Source: Paraescarpia echinospica (Eukaryota; Annelida; Polychaeta; Sabellida; Siboglinidae). Taken from it: a stretch of DNA of 64,000 nt. This document shows positions 1 to 15,427 of the stretch, one piece after another (the stretch's first letter is position 1; each line of letters opens with the position of its first letter). A program made the position numbers and the translations under genes. The notes beneath the pieces were generated by a model. That model saw only the letters and a list, made by a program, of their open reading frames with translations, made no database searches and was not told the DNA's origin. The DNA lies in the NCBI GenBank assembly GCA_020002185.1, contig CM034533.1, positions 47,362,719-47,426,718 on the forward strand. The letters run 5' to 3'.

Positions 1-624
1 TCAAACAACACACTACACTGCACTCGACGTCAGACAACACACTGCACTACACTGAACATAACACAACACACTAAACTGCACTGAATGTCAGACAACTCAC
101 TACACTACATTCAACTTCAGACACTACACTGCACTGAACATAAGACAACACACTACACTGACAGTCAGACAACACACTACACTGTACTGACCGTCAGACA
201 ACACACTACGCTGCACTCAACGTCAGACAACACACTACACTGCACTCAACGTCAGACAACACACTACACTGCACTCATCTTCAGACAACACATTACACTG
301 CATTCAACGTAAAACAACACACTATACTACACTCAACATCAGACATCACACTACATTGCACTCAACGCAAGCAAAACACTACATTGCTTTCAACGTCAGG
401 CAACACACAATACAGCATTCAACGTCAGACAACACATTACACTGCATTCAACGTCAGACAACACATTACATTGCACTCAACGTGAAACAACAAACTACAC
501 TGCACTCAACGTCAGACAACACACTATTCTGCTCTCAACGTCAAACAACACACTACACTGCACTCGACGTCAGACAACACACTGCACTACACTGAACATA
601 ACACAACACACTAAACTGCACTGA

Positions 625-3250
625 ATGTCAGACAACTCACTACACTACATTCAACTTCAGACACTACACTGCACTAAACATAAGACAACACACTACACTG
701 ACAGTCAGACAACACACTACACTGTACTGACCGTCAGACAACACACTACACTGCATTCAACGTCAGACAACACACTGCACTGCACTCAACATCAGACAAC
801 ACACTATATTGCACTCAACTCAACGTCAGATAACACACTACAATGCACTGAATGACAAGACAATATACTGCTCTCAACGTCAAACAACACACTACATTGA
901 ACTCAACGTCAGACAACACAATACACTGCACTCAACATCAGACAACACACTACACTGCACTCAACGTCAGATAACACAATACACTGCACTCAACGTCAGA
1001 CAACACACTGCACTACACTGAACATAACACAACACATTAAACTGCACTGAATGTCAGACAACTCACTACACTGCATTCCACTTTAGTCAACACACTACAC
1101 TGCACTGAACACAAGACAACACACTACACTGACAGTCAGACAACACACTACACTGCACTGACCGTCAGACGACACAATACACTGCACTCAACGTCAGACA
1201 ACACACTACACTGCACTCAACGTCAGAAAACACTACACTGCACTCATCTTCAGACAACATATTACACTGCATTCAACGTAAAACAACACACTATACTGCA
1301 CTCAACATCAGACAACACACTACATTGCACTCAACGCAAGCAAAACACTACATTGCTTTCAACGTCAGGCAACACACAATACAGCATTCAACGTCAGACA
1401 ACACATTACACTGCATTCAACGTCAGACAACACATTACATTGCACTCAACGTGAAACAACAAACTACACTGCACTCAACGTCAGACAACACACTATTCTG
1501 CTCTCAACGTCAAACAACACACTACACTGCACTCGACGTCAGACAACACACTGCACTACACTGAACATAACACAACACACTAAACTGCACTGAATGTCAG
1601 ACAACTCACTACACTACATTCAACTTCAGACACTACACCGCACTGAACATAAGACAACACACTACACTGACAGTCAGACAACACACTACACTGTACTGAC
1701 CGTCAGACAACACACTACACTGCATTCAACGTCAGACAACACACTGCACTGCACTCAACATCAGACAACACACTATATTGCACTCAACTCAACGTCAGAT
1801 AACACACTACAATGCACTGAATGACAAACAAGATAATATACTGCTCTCAACGTCAAACAACACACTACGCTGCACTCAACGTCAGACAACACACTACACT
1901 GCACTCAACGTCAGACAACACACTACACTGCACTCATCTTCAGACAACACATTACACTGCATTCAACGTAAAACAACACACTATACTGCACTCAACATCA
2001 GACAACACACTACATTGCACTCAACGCAAGCAAAACACTACATTGCTTTCAACGTCAGGCAACACACAATACAGCATTCAACGTCAGACAACACATTACA
2101 CTGCATTCAACGTCAGACAACACATTACATTGCACTCAACGTGAAACAACAAACTACACTGCACTCAACGTCAGACAACACACTATTCTGCTCTCAACGT
2201 CAAACAACACACTACACTGCACTCGACGTCAGACAACACACTGCACTACACTGAACATAACACAACACACTAAACTGCACTGAATGTCAGACAACTCACT
2301 ACACTACATTCAACTTCAGACACTACACTGCACTAAACATAAGACAACACACTACACTGACAGTCAGACAACACACTACACTGTACTGACCGTCAGACAA
2401 CACACTACACTGCATTCAACGTCAGACAACACACTGCACTGCACTCAACATCAGACAACACACTATATTGCACTCAACTCAACGTCAGATAACACACTAC
2501 AATGCACTGAATGACAAGACAATATACTGCTCTCAACGTCAAACAACACACTACATTGAACTCAACGTCAGACAACACAATACACTGCACTCAACATCAG
2601 ACAACACACTACACTGCACTCAACGTCAGATAACACAATACACTGCACTCAACGTCAGACAACACACTGCACTACACTGAACATAACACAACACATTAAA
2701 CTGCACTGAATGTCAGACAACTCACTACACTGCATTCCACTTCAGTCAACACACTACACTGCACTGAACACAAGACAACACACTACACTGACAGTCAGAC
2801 AACACACTACACTGCACTGACCGTCAGACGACACAATACACTGCACTCAACGTCAGACAACACACTACACTGCACTCAACGTCAGAAAACACTACACTGC
2901 ACTCATCTTCAGACAACATATTACACTGCATTCAACGTAAAACAACACACTATACTGCACTCAACATCAGACAACACACTACATTGCACTCAACGCAAGC
3001 AAAACACTACATTGCTTTCAACGTCAGGCAACACACAATACAGCATTCAACGTCAGACAACACATTACATTGCATTCAACGTCAGACAACACATTACATT
3101 GCACTCAACGTGAAACAACAAACTACACTGCACTCAACGTCAGACAACACACTATTCTGCTCTATTCTGCTCTCACACGTCAAACAACACACTACACTCA
3201 GCACTCGACGTGAACAGACAACACACTGCACTACACTGAACATAACACAC
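625..3250. repeat. 1659-bp higher-order repeat step within the satellite
   Basis: The variant marker at 625 (tgtcagacaactcac, followed by cactaaacataag) reappears at 2284, and the marker at 1325 reappears at 2984. Both steps are 1659 bp. The second copy stays in register only to about 3160-3250, where it runs into a cluster of small indels. Confidence 0.8.
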
Positions 3251-4193
3251 ACACACTAAACTGCACTGAATCAGTCAGACAACTCACTACACTACATTCA
3301 ACTTACACTGACACTACACCGCACTGAACATAAGACAACACACTACACTGACAGTCAGACAACACACTACACTCAGTACTGACCGTCAGACAACACACTA
3401 CACTGCATTCAACGTCAGACAACACACTGCACTGCACTCAACATCAGACAACACACTATATTGCACTCAACTCAACGTCAGATAACACACTACAATGCAC
3501 TGAATGACAAACAAGATAATATACTGCTCTCAACGTCAAACAACACACTACACTGCACTCAACGTCAGACAACACAATACACTGCACTCAACGTCAGACA
3601 ACACACTGCACTACACTGAACATAACACAACACATTAAACTGCACTGAATGTCAGACAACTCACTACACTGCATTCAACTTCAGTCAACACACTACACTG
3701 CACTGAACATAAGACTACACACTACACTGACAGTCAGACAACACACTACACTGCACTGACAGTCAGACGACACAATACACTGCACTCAACGTCAGACAAC
3801 ACACTACACTGCACTCAACGTCAGACAACACACTACACTGCACTCATCTTCAGACAACATATTACACTGCATTCAACGTAAAACAACACACTATACTGCA
3901 CTCAACATCAGACAACACACTACATTGCACTCAACGCAAGCAAAACACTACATTGCTTTCAACGTCAGGCAACACACAATACAGCATTCAACGTCAGACA
4001 ACACATTACACTGCATTCAACGTCAGACAACACATTACATTGCACTCAACGTGAAACAACAAACTACACTGCACTCAACGTCAGACAACACACTATTCTG
4101 CTCTCAACGTCAAACAACACACTACACTGCACTCGACGTCAGACAACACACTGCACTACACTGAACATAACACAACACACTAAACTGCACTGA

Positions 4194-7100
4194 ATGTCAG
4201 ACAACTCACTACACTACATTCAACTTCAGACACTACACTGCACTGAACATAAGACAACACACTACACTGACAGTCAGACAACACACTACACTGTACTGAC
4301 CGTCAGACAACACACTACGCTGCACTCAACGTCAGACAACACACTACACTGCACTCAACGTCAGACAACACACTACACTGCACTCATCTTCAGACAACAC
4401 ATTACACTGCATTCAACGTAAAACAACACACTATACTACACTCAACATCAGACATCACACTACATTGCACTCAACGCAAGCAAAACACTACATTGCTTTC
4501 AACGTCAGGCAACACACAATACAGCATTCAACGTCAGACAACACATTACACTGCATTCAACGTCAGACAACACATTACATTGCACTCAACGTGAAACAAC
4601 AAACTACACTGCACTCAACGTCAGACAACACACTATTCTGCTCTCAACGTCAAACAACACACTACACTGCACTCGACGTCAGACAACACACTGCACTACA
4701 CTGAACATAACACAACACACTAAACTGCACTGAATGTCAGACAACTCACTACACTACATTCAACTTCAGACACTACACTGCACTGAACATAAGACAACAC
4801 ACTACACTGACAGTCAGACAACACACTACACTGTACTGACCGTCAGACAACACACTACACTGCATTCAACGTCAGACAACACACTGCACTGCACTCAACA
4901 TCAGACAACACACTATATTGCACTCAACTCAACGTCAGATAACACACTACAATGCACTGAATGACAAACAAGACAATATACTGCTCTCAACGTCAAACAA
5001 CACACTACACTGCACTCAACGTCAGACAACACAATACACTGCACTCAACGTCAGACAACTCACTGCACTACACTGAACATAACACAACACATTAAACTGC
5101 ACTGAATGTCAGACAACTCACTACACTGCATTCAACTTCAGACAACACACTACACTGCACTGAACATAAGACAACATACTACACTGACAGTCAGACAACA
5201 CACTACACTGCACTGACCGTCAGACGACACAATACACTGCACTCAACGTCAGACAACACACTACACTGCACTTAACGTCAGACAACACTCTACACTGACC
5301 GTCAGACAACACACTACACTGCACTCAACGTCAGACAACACACTACACTGCACTCGACGTCAGACAACACACTACACTGCACTCATCTTCAGACAACACA
5401 TTACACTGCATTCAACGTCAAACAACACACTATACAGCACTCAACTTCAGACAACACACTACATTGCACTCAACGCAAACGAAACACTACATTGCTTTCA
5501 ACGTCAGGAAACACACAATACAGCACTCAACGTCAAACTACACACTATACTGCACTCAACATCAGACAACACACTACATTGCACTCAACGCAAGCAATAC
5601 ACTACATTGCTTTCAACGTCAGGCAACACACAATACAGCACTCAACGTAAGACAACACATTACACTGCACTCAACGTCAGACAACACATTACATTGCACT
5701 CAACGTGAGACAACAAACTATACTGCACTCAACGTCAGACAACACATTGCACTGCACTCAACATCAGACAACACACTATATTGCACTCAACTCAACGTCA
5801 GATAACACACTACAATGCACTGAATGACAGACAAGACAATATACAGCTCTCAACGTCAAACAACATTACACTGCACTCAACGTCAGACAACACAATACAC
5901 TGCACTCAACGTCAGACAACACACTGCACTACACTGAACATAACACAACACACTAAACTGCACTGAATGTCAGACAACTCACTACACTGCATTCAACTTC
6001 AGACAACACACAACACTGCACTGAACATAAGACAACACACTACATTGGCAGTCAGACAACACACAACACTGCACTGAACATAAGACAACACACTACACTG
6101 GCAGTCAAACAACACACTACACTGCACTCAACGTCAGACAACACACTACACTGCACTCAACGTCAGACAACATACTACACTGCACTCATCTTCAGACAAC
6201 ATATTACACTGCATTCAACGTAAAACAACACACTATACTGCACTCAACATCAGACAACACACTACATTGCACTCAACGCAAGCAAAACACTACATTGCTT
6301 TCAACGTCAGGCAACACACAATACAGCATTCAACGTCAGACAACACATTACATTGCATTCAACGTCAGACAACACATTACATTGCACTCAACGTGAAACA
6401 ACAAACTACACTGCACTCAACGTCAGACAACACACTATTCTGCTCTCAACGTCAAACAACACACTACACTGCACTCGACGTCAGACAACACACTGCACTA
6501 CACTGAACATAACACAACACACTAAACTGCACTGAATGTCAGACAACTCACTACACTACATTCAACTTCAGACACTACACTGCACTGAACATAAGACAAC
6601 ACACTACACTGACAGTCAGACAACACACTACACTGTACTGACCGTCAGACAACACACTACGCTGCACTCAACGTCAGACAACACACTACACTGCACTCAA
6701 CGTCAGACAACACACTACACTGCACTCATCTTCAGACAACACATTACACTGCATTCAACGTAAAACAACACACTATACTACACTCAACATCAGACATCAC
6801 ACTACATTGCACTCAACGCAAGCAAAACACTACATTGCTTTCAACGTCAGGCAACACACAATACAGCATTCAACGTCAGACAACACATTACACTGCATTC
6901 AACGTCAGACAACACATTACATTGCACTCAACGTGAAACAACAAACTACACTGCACTCAACGTCAGACAACACACTATTCTGCTCTCAACGTCAAACAAC
7001 ACACTACACTGCACTCGACGTCAGACAACACACTGCACTACACTGAACATAACACAACACACTAAACTGCACTGAATGTCAGACAACTCACTACACTACA

Positions 7101-8877
7101 TTCAACTTCAGACACTACACTGCACTGAACATAAGACAACACACTACACTGACAGTCAGACAACACACTACACTGTACTGACCGTCAGACAACACACTAC
7201 ACTGCATTCAACGTCAGACAACACACTGCACTGCACTCAACATCAGACAACACACTATATTGCACTCAACTCAACGTCAGATAACACACTACAATGCACT
7301 GAATGACAAACAAGACAATATACTGCTCTCAACGTCAAACAACACACTACACTGCACTCAACGTCAGACAACACAATACACTGCACTCAACGTCAGACAA
7401 CTCACTGCACTACACTGAACATAACACAACACATTAAACTGCACTGAATGTCAGACAACTCACTACACTGCATTCAACTTCAGACAACACACTACACTGC
7501 ACTGAACATAAGACAACATACTACACTGACAGTCAGACAACACACTACACTGCACTGACCGTCAGACGACACAATACACTGCACTCAACGTCAGACAACA
7601 CACTACACTGCACTTAACGTCAGACAACACTCTACACTGACCGTCAGACAACACACTACACTGCACTCAACGTCAGACAACACACTACACTGCACTCGAC
7701 GTCAGACAACACACTACACTGCACTCATCTTCAGACAACACATTACACTGCATTCAACGTCAAACAACACACTATACAGCACTCAACTTCAGACAACACA
7801 CTACATTGCACTCAACGCAAACGAAACACTACATTGCTTTCAACGTCAGGAAACACACAATACAGCACTCAACGTCAAACTACACACTATACTGCACTCA
7901 ACATCAGACAACACACTACATTGCACTCAACGCAAGCAATACACTACATTGCTTTCAACGTCAGGCAACACACAATACAGCACTCAACGTAAGACAACAC
8001 ATTACACTGCACTCAACGTCAGACAACACATTACATTGCACTCAACGTGAGACAACAAACTATACTGCACTCAACGTCAGACAACACATTGCACTGCACT
8101 CAACATCAGACAACACACTATATTGCACTCAACTCAACGTCAGATAACACACTACAATGCACTGAATGACAGACAAGACAATATACAGCTCTCAACGTCA
8201 AACAACATTACACTGCACTCAACGTCAGACAACACAATACACTGCACTCAACGTCAGACAACACACTGCACTACACTGAACATAACACAACACACTAAAC
8301 TGCACTGAATGTCAGACAACTCACTACACTGCATTCAACTTCAGACAACACACAACACTGCACTGAACATAAGACAACACACTACACTGGCAGTCAGACA
8401 ACACACAACACTGCACTGAACATAAGACAACACACTACACTGGCAGTCAAACAACACACTACACTGCACTCAACGTCAGACAACACACTACACTGCACTC
8501 AACGTCAGACAACATACTACACTGCACTCATCTTCAGACAACATATTACACTGCATTCAACGTAAAACAACACACTATACTGCACTCAACATCAGACAAC
8601 ACACTACATTGCACTCAACGCAAGCAAAACACTACATTGCTTTCAACGTCAGGCAACACACAATACAGCATTCAACGTCAGACAACACATTACATTGCAT
8701 TCAACGTCAGACAACACATTACATTGCACTCAACGTGAAACAACAAACTACACTGCACTCAACGTCAGACAACACACTATTCTGCTCTCAACGTCAAACA
8801 ACACACTACACTGCACTCGACGTCAGACAACACACTGCACTACACTGAACATAACACAACACACTAAACTGCACTGA
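4194..8877. repeat. Two adjacent copies of a 2342-bp higher-order repeat
   Basis: Markers at 4194, 4734, 5464, 5781 and 6267 recur exactly 2342 bp later at 6536, 7076, 7806, 8123 and 8609, and the first recurs again at 8878. By eye the copies differ by very few bases; for example one reads cattggcag at about 6043 where the other reads cactggcag at about 8385. Such near-identity implies recent amplification of a 2.3-kb block. Confidence 0.85.
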
Positions 8878-11800
8878 ATGTCAGACAACTCACTACACTA
8901 CATTCAACTTCAGACACTACACTGCACTGAACATAAGACAACACACTACACTGACAGTCAGACAACACACTACACTGTACTGACCGTCAGACAACACACT
9001 ACGCTGCACTCAACGTCAGACAACACACTACACTGCACTCAACGTCAGACAACACACTACACTGCACTCATCTTCAGACAACACATTACACTGCATTCAA
9101 CGTAAAACAACACACTATACTGCACTCAACATCAGACAACACACTACATTGCACTCAACGCAAGCAAAACACTACATTGCTTTCAACGTCAGGCAACACA
9201 CAATACAGCATTCAACGTCAGACAACACATTACACTGCATTCAACGTCAGACAACACATTACATTGCACTCAACGTGAAACAACAAACTACACTGCACTC
9301 AACGTCAGACAACACACTATTCTGCTCTCAACGTCAAACAACACACTACACTGCACTCGACGTCAGACAACACACTGCACTACACTGAACATAACACAAC
9401 ACACTAAACTGCACTGAATGTCAGACAACTCACTACACTACATTCAACTTCAGACACTACACCGCACTGAACATAAGACAACACACTACACTGACAGTCA
9501 GACAACACACTACACTGTACTGACCGTCAGACAACACACTACACTGCATTCAACGTCAGACAACACACTGCACTGCACTCAACATCAGACAACACACTAT
9601 ATTGCACTCAACTCAACGTCAGATAACACACTACAATGCACTGAATGACAAACAAGATAATATACTGCTCTCAACGTCAAACAACACACTACACTGCACT
9701 CAACGTCAGACAACACAATACACTGCACTCAACGTCAGACAACACACTGCACTACACTGAACATAACACAACACATTAAACTGCACTGAATGTCAGACAA
9801 CTCACTACACTGCATTCAACTTCAGTCAACACACTACACTGCACTGAACATAAGACTACACACTACACTGACAGTCAGACAACACACTACACTGCACTGA
9901 CAGTCAGACGACACAATACACTGCACTCAACGTCAGACAACACACTACACTGCACTCAACGTCAGACAACACACTACACTGCACTCATCTTCAGACAACA
10001 TATTACACTGCATTCAACGTAAAACAACACACTATACTGCACTCAACATCAGACAACACACTACATTGCACTCAACGCAAGCAAAACACTACATTGCTTT
10101 CAACGTCAGGCAACACACAATACAGCATTCAACGTCAGACAACACATTACACTGCATTCAACGTCAGACAACACATTACATTGCACTCAACGTGAAACAA
10201 CAAACTACACTGCACTCAACGTCAGACAACACACTATTCTGCTCTCAACGTCAAACAACACACTACACTGCACTCGACGTCAGACAACACACTGCACTAC
10301 ACTGAACATAACACAACACACTAAACTGCACTGAATGTCAGACAACTCACTACACTACATTCAACTTCAGACACTACACTGCACTGAACATAAGACAACA
10401 CACTACACTGACAGTCAGACAACACACTACACTGTACTGACCGTCAGACAACACACTACGCTGCACTCAACGTCAGACAACACACTACACTGCACTCAAC
10501 GTCAGACAACACACTACACTGCACTCATCTTCAGACAACACATTACACTGCATTCAACGTAAAACAACACACTATACTGCACTCAACATCAGACAACACA
10601 CTACATTGCACTCAACGCAAGCAAAACACTACATTGCTTTCAACGTCAGGCAACACACAATACAGCATTCAACGTCAGACAACACATTACACTGCATTCA
10701 ACGTCAGACAACACATTACATTGCACTCAACGTGAAACAACAAACTACACTGCACTCAACGTCAGACAACACACTATTCTGCTCTCAACGTCAAACAACA
10801 CACTACACTGCACTCGACGTCAGACAACACACTGCACTACACTGAACATAACACAACACACTAAACTGCACTGAATGTCAGACAACTCACTACACTACAT
10901 TCAACTTCAGACACTACACTGCACTGAACATAAGACAACACACTACACTGACAGTCAGACAACACACTACACTGTACTGACCGTCAGACAACACACTACA
11001 CTGCATTCAACGTCAGACAACACACTGCACTGCACTCAACATCAGACAACACACTATATTGCACTCAACTCAACGTCAGATAACACACTACAATGCACTG
11101 AATGACAAACAAGACAATATACTGCTCTCAACGTCAAACAACACACTACACTGCACTCAACGTCAGACAACACAATACACTGCACTCAACGTCAGACAAC
11201 ACACTGCACTACACTGAACATAACACAACACATTAAACTGCACTGAATGTCAGACAACTCACTACACTGCATTCAACTTCAGTCAACACACTACACTGCA
11301 CTGAACATAAGACAACACACTACACTGACAGTCAGACAACACACTACACTGCACTGACCGTCAGACGACACAATACACTGCACTCAACGTCAGACAACAC
11401 ACTACACTGCACTCAACGTCAGACAACACACTACACTGCACTCATCTTCAGACAACATATTACACTGCATTCAACATAAAACAACACACTATACTGCACT
11501 CAACATCAGACAACACACTACATTGCACTCAACGCAAGCAAAACACTACATTGCTTTCAACGTCAGGCAACACACAATACAGCATTCAACGTCAGACAAC
11601 ACATTACACTGCATTCAACGTCAGACAACACATTACATTGCACTCAACGTGAAACAACAAACTACACTGCACTCAACGTCAGACAACACACTATTCTGCT
11701 CTCAACGTCAAACAACACACTACACTGCACTCGACGTCAGACAACTCACTGCACTACACTGAACATAACACAACACACTAAACTGCACTGAATGTCAGAC

Positions 11801-12063
11801 AACTCACTACACTACATTCAACTTCAGACACTACACTGCACTGAACATAAGACAACACACTACACTGACAGTCAGACAACACACTACACTGTACTGACCG
11901 TCAGACAACACACTACGCTGCACTCAACGTCAGACAACACACTACACTGCACTCAACGTCAGACAACACACTACACTGCACTCATCTTCAGACAACACAT
12001 TACACTGCATTCAACGTAAAACAACACACTATACTGCACTCAACATCAGACAACACACTACAT
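8878..12063. repeat. 1457-bp higher-order repeat steps
   Basis: The marker at 8878 recurs at 10335 and 11792, and that at 9149 recurs at 10606, all 1457 bp apart. The 540-bp sub-step (8878 to 9418, 10335 to 10875) is the same one seen at 85/625 and 4194/4734. The 1457-bp and 2342-bp repeats therefore share a 540-bp module and differ in what follows it. Confidence 0.8.
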
Positions 12064-14917
12064 TGCACTCAACGCAAGCAAAACACTACATTGCTTTCAA
12101 CGTCAGGCAACACACACAATACAGCATTCAACGTCAGACAACACATTACACTGCATTCAACGTCAGACAACACATTACATTGCACTCAACGTGAAACAAC
12201 AAACTACACTGCACTCAACGTCAGACAACACACTATTCTGCTCTCAACGTCAAACAACACATTACACTGCACTCGACGTCAGACAACACACTGCACTACA
12301 CTGAACATAACACAACACACTAAACTGCACTGAATGTCAGACAACTCACTACACTACATTCAACTTCAGACACTACACTGCACTGAACATAAGACAACAC
12401 ACTACACTGACAGTCAGACAACACACTACACTGTACTGACCGTCAGACAACACACTACACTGCATTCAACGTCAGACAACACACTGCACTGCACTCAACA
12501 TCAGACAACACACTATATTGCACTCAACTCAACGTCAGATAACACACTACAATGCACTGAATGACAAACAAGACAATATACTGCTCTCAACGTCAAACAA
12601 CACACTACACTGCACTCAACGTCAGACAACACAATACACTGCACTCAACGTCAGACAACACACTGCACTACACTGAACATAACACAACACATTAAACTGC
12701 ACTGAATGTCAGACAACTCACTACACTCCATTCAACTTCAGCCAACACACTACACTGCACTGAACACAAGACAACACACTACACTGACAGTCAGACAACA
12801 CACTACACTGCACTGACCGTCAGACGACACAATACACTGCACTCAACGTCAGACAACACACTACACTGCACTCAACGTCAGACAACACTCTACACTGACC
12901 GTCAGACAACACACTACACTGCACTCAACGTCAGACAACACACTACACTGCACTCAACGTCAGACAACACACTACACTGCACTCATCTTCAGACAACACA
13001 TTACACTGCATTCAACGTCAAACACACTATACAGCACTCAACTTCAGACAACACATTACACTGCATTCAACGTCAAACAACACACTATACAGCACTCAAC
13101 TTCAGACAACACACTACATTGAACTCAACGCAAACAAAACACTACATTGCTTTCAACGTCAGGAAACACACAATACAGCACTCAACGTCAAACTACACAC
13201 TATACTGCACTCAACATCAGACAACACACTACATTGCACTCAACGCAAGTAACACACTACATTGCTTTCAACGTCAGGCAATACACAATACAGCACTCAA
13301 CGTAAGACAACACATTACACTGCACTCAACGTCAGACAACACATTACATTGCACTCAACGTGAGACAACAAACTATACTGCACTCAACGTCAGACAACAC
13401 ATTGCACTGCACTCAACATCAGACAACACACTATATTGCACTCACCTCAACGTCAGATAACACACTACAATGCACTGAATGACAGACAAGACAATATACA
13501 GCTCTCAACGTAAAACAACATTACACTGCACTCAACGTCAGACAACACAATACACTGCACTCTACGTCAGACAACACACTGCACTACACTGAACATAACA
13601 CAACACACTAAACTGCACTGAATGTCAGACAACTCACTACACTGCATTCAACTTCAGACAACACACAACACTGCACTGAACATAAGACAACACACTACAC
13701 TGGCAGTCAGACAACACACAACACTGCACTGAACATAAGACAACACACTACACTGGCAGTCAGACAACACACTACACTGCACTCAACGTCAGACAACACA
13801 CTGCACTGCACTCAACGTCAGACAACACACTACACTGCACTCATCTTCAGACAACATATTACACTGCATTCAACGTAAAACAACACACTATACTGCACTC
13901 AACATCAGACAACACACTACATTGCACTCAACGCAAGCAAAACACTACATTGCTTTCAACGTCAGGCAACACACAATACAGCATTCAACGTCAGACAACA
14001 CATTACACTGCATTCAACGTCAGACAACACATTACATTGCACTCAACGTGAAACAAGAAACTACACTGCACTCAACGTCAGACAACACACTATTCTGCTC
14101 TCAACGTCAAACAACACACTACACTGCACTCGACGTCAGACAACACACTGCACTACACTGAACATAACACAAACACTAAACTGCACTGAATGTCAGACAA
14201 CTCACTACACTGCATTCAACTTCAGACACTACACTGCACTGAACATAAGACAACACACTACACTGACAGTCAGACAACACACTACACTGTACTGACCGTC
14301 AGACAACACACTACACTGCATTCAACGTCAGACAACACACTGCACTGCACTCAACATCAGACAACACACTATATTGCACTCAACTCAACGTCAGATAACA
14401 CACTACAATGCACTGAATGACAAACAAGACAATATACTGCTCTCAACGTCAAACAACACACTACACTGCACTCAACGTCAGACAACACAATACACTGCAC
14501 TCAACGTCAGACAACACACTGCACTACACTGAACATAACACAACACATTAAACTGCACTGAATGTCAGACAACTCACATTACTGCATTCAACTTCAGACA
14601 ACACACTACACTGCACTGAACATAAGACAACACACTACACTGACAGTCAGACAACACACTACACTGTACTGACCGTCAGACAACACACTACACTGCACTC
14701 AACGTCAGACAACACACAACACTGCACTCAACGTCAGACAACACACTACACTGCACTCAACGTCAGACAACACACTGCACTGACTGTCAGACAGCACACT
14801 ACACTGCACCGACCGTCAGACAACGCTCTACACTGCACTCAACGTCAGACAACACACTACACTTCACTCACAGCACTGCAGTGGGGAACTAAATGTCATT
14901 TCAAGGCACATGTCACT

Positions 14918-15424
14918 TCACAAAAGTATCCAAAAAATCAACACTGGAGTTGATGTGAACAGATCACTATTTATGGGAAGGTCGCAAAGAGGTACAGCGA
15001 TATTGCTAAAATACCTATAAAAGCGACATTTGTTTGCATCAAGACCAGTCTTCTTAAGCTGTGGCGTGACCAGCGCATGTTTCATTTCAGATGGTACCGT
15101 CGCAGATTCCTGTGACAGATTGATGATACTCGCCAGAATTGGTGCGAAGATATCGATGTTTGTCTTCAACAGTGCTGTCGGCCAAGGGTCGAGAGAGCAA
15201 GATTTGCAAGGGCATTTGTTCAAGAGTCGAACGATAGCTGAGGCTGTTGTCGGTGTAAATGCTGACAGAGTACAACGGTAGTGGTGATTGCTGTCGATTG
15301 GCAGTACCAGTGGTGGCGCGTCACGGTGATTCAGTGTATGGTGGATATTCGTAATCTTCTCGAAGAAATATACAAGAAAACGTTCCGCCAAATCCTCATG
15401 CGAGCCGTTGCATTCGGGAAGCAT
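14918..15424 (-). pseudogene. LINE reverse transcriptase, N-terminal remnant
   Basis: This continues in the same frame as the endonuclease piece, separated from it only by the TAA stop. It reads through the start of a non-LTR RT: SCSLDPWPTALLK, ILASIINLSQESATVPSEMK and ALVTPQLKKTGLD, which match RT motifs 0-1 of CR1/L2-type elements. After LDANK the expected 'YRPVSN' block is scrambled and no FxDD motif follows. It is a truncated remnant with no polymerase active site. Confidence 0.8.
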
Positions 15425-15427
15425 TGG

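Larger units (their letters stand above)
1..14880. repeat. Satellite block, 29-bp basic unit with higher-order organisation
   Basis: The whole stretch is made of diverged copies of a 29-bp unit, ACTCAACGTCAGACAACACA followed by CTACACTGC. Variants such as cttcagacac, cataagacaac and acagtcagac recur at fixed places, which defines higher-order repeats. The plus strand is rich in A and C and poor in G and T. All three forward frames are largely free of stops and 29 is not a multiple of 3, so translation cycles through three frames and gives many look-alike short ORFs of 60-158 codons. None has a coding signature. The block ends at about 14880, where unique sequence begins. The left edge of the array lies outside the window. 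Confidence 0.97.

Noticed and set aside
85..14420. Dozens of 60-158-codon open frames rich in His, Thr, Asn, Gln and Ser
   Set aside because: They repeat with the satellite period, arise because the 29-bp unit is stop-poor in all forward frames, and have no independent coding signal.
1..14880. CRISPR-like array
   Set aside because: There are no unique spacers between constant repeats; the whole array is one degenerate tandem satellite in an animal genome.
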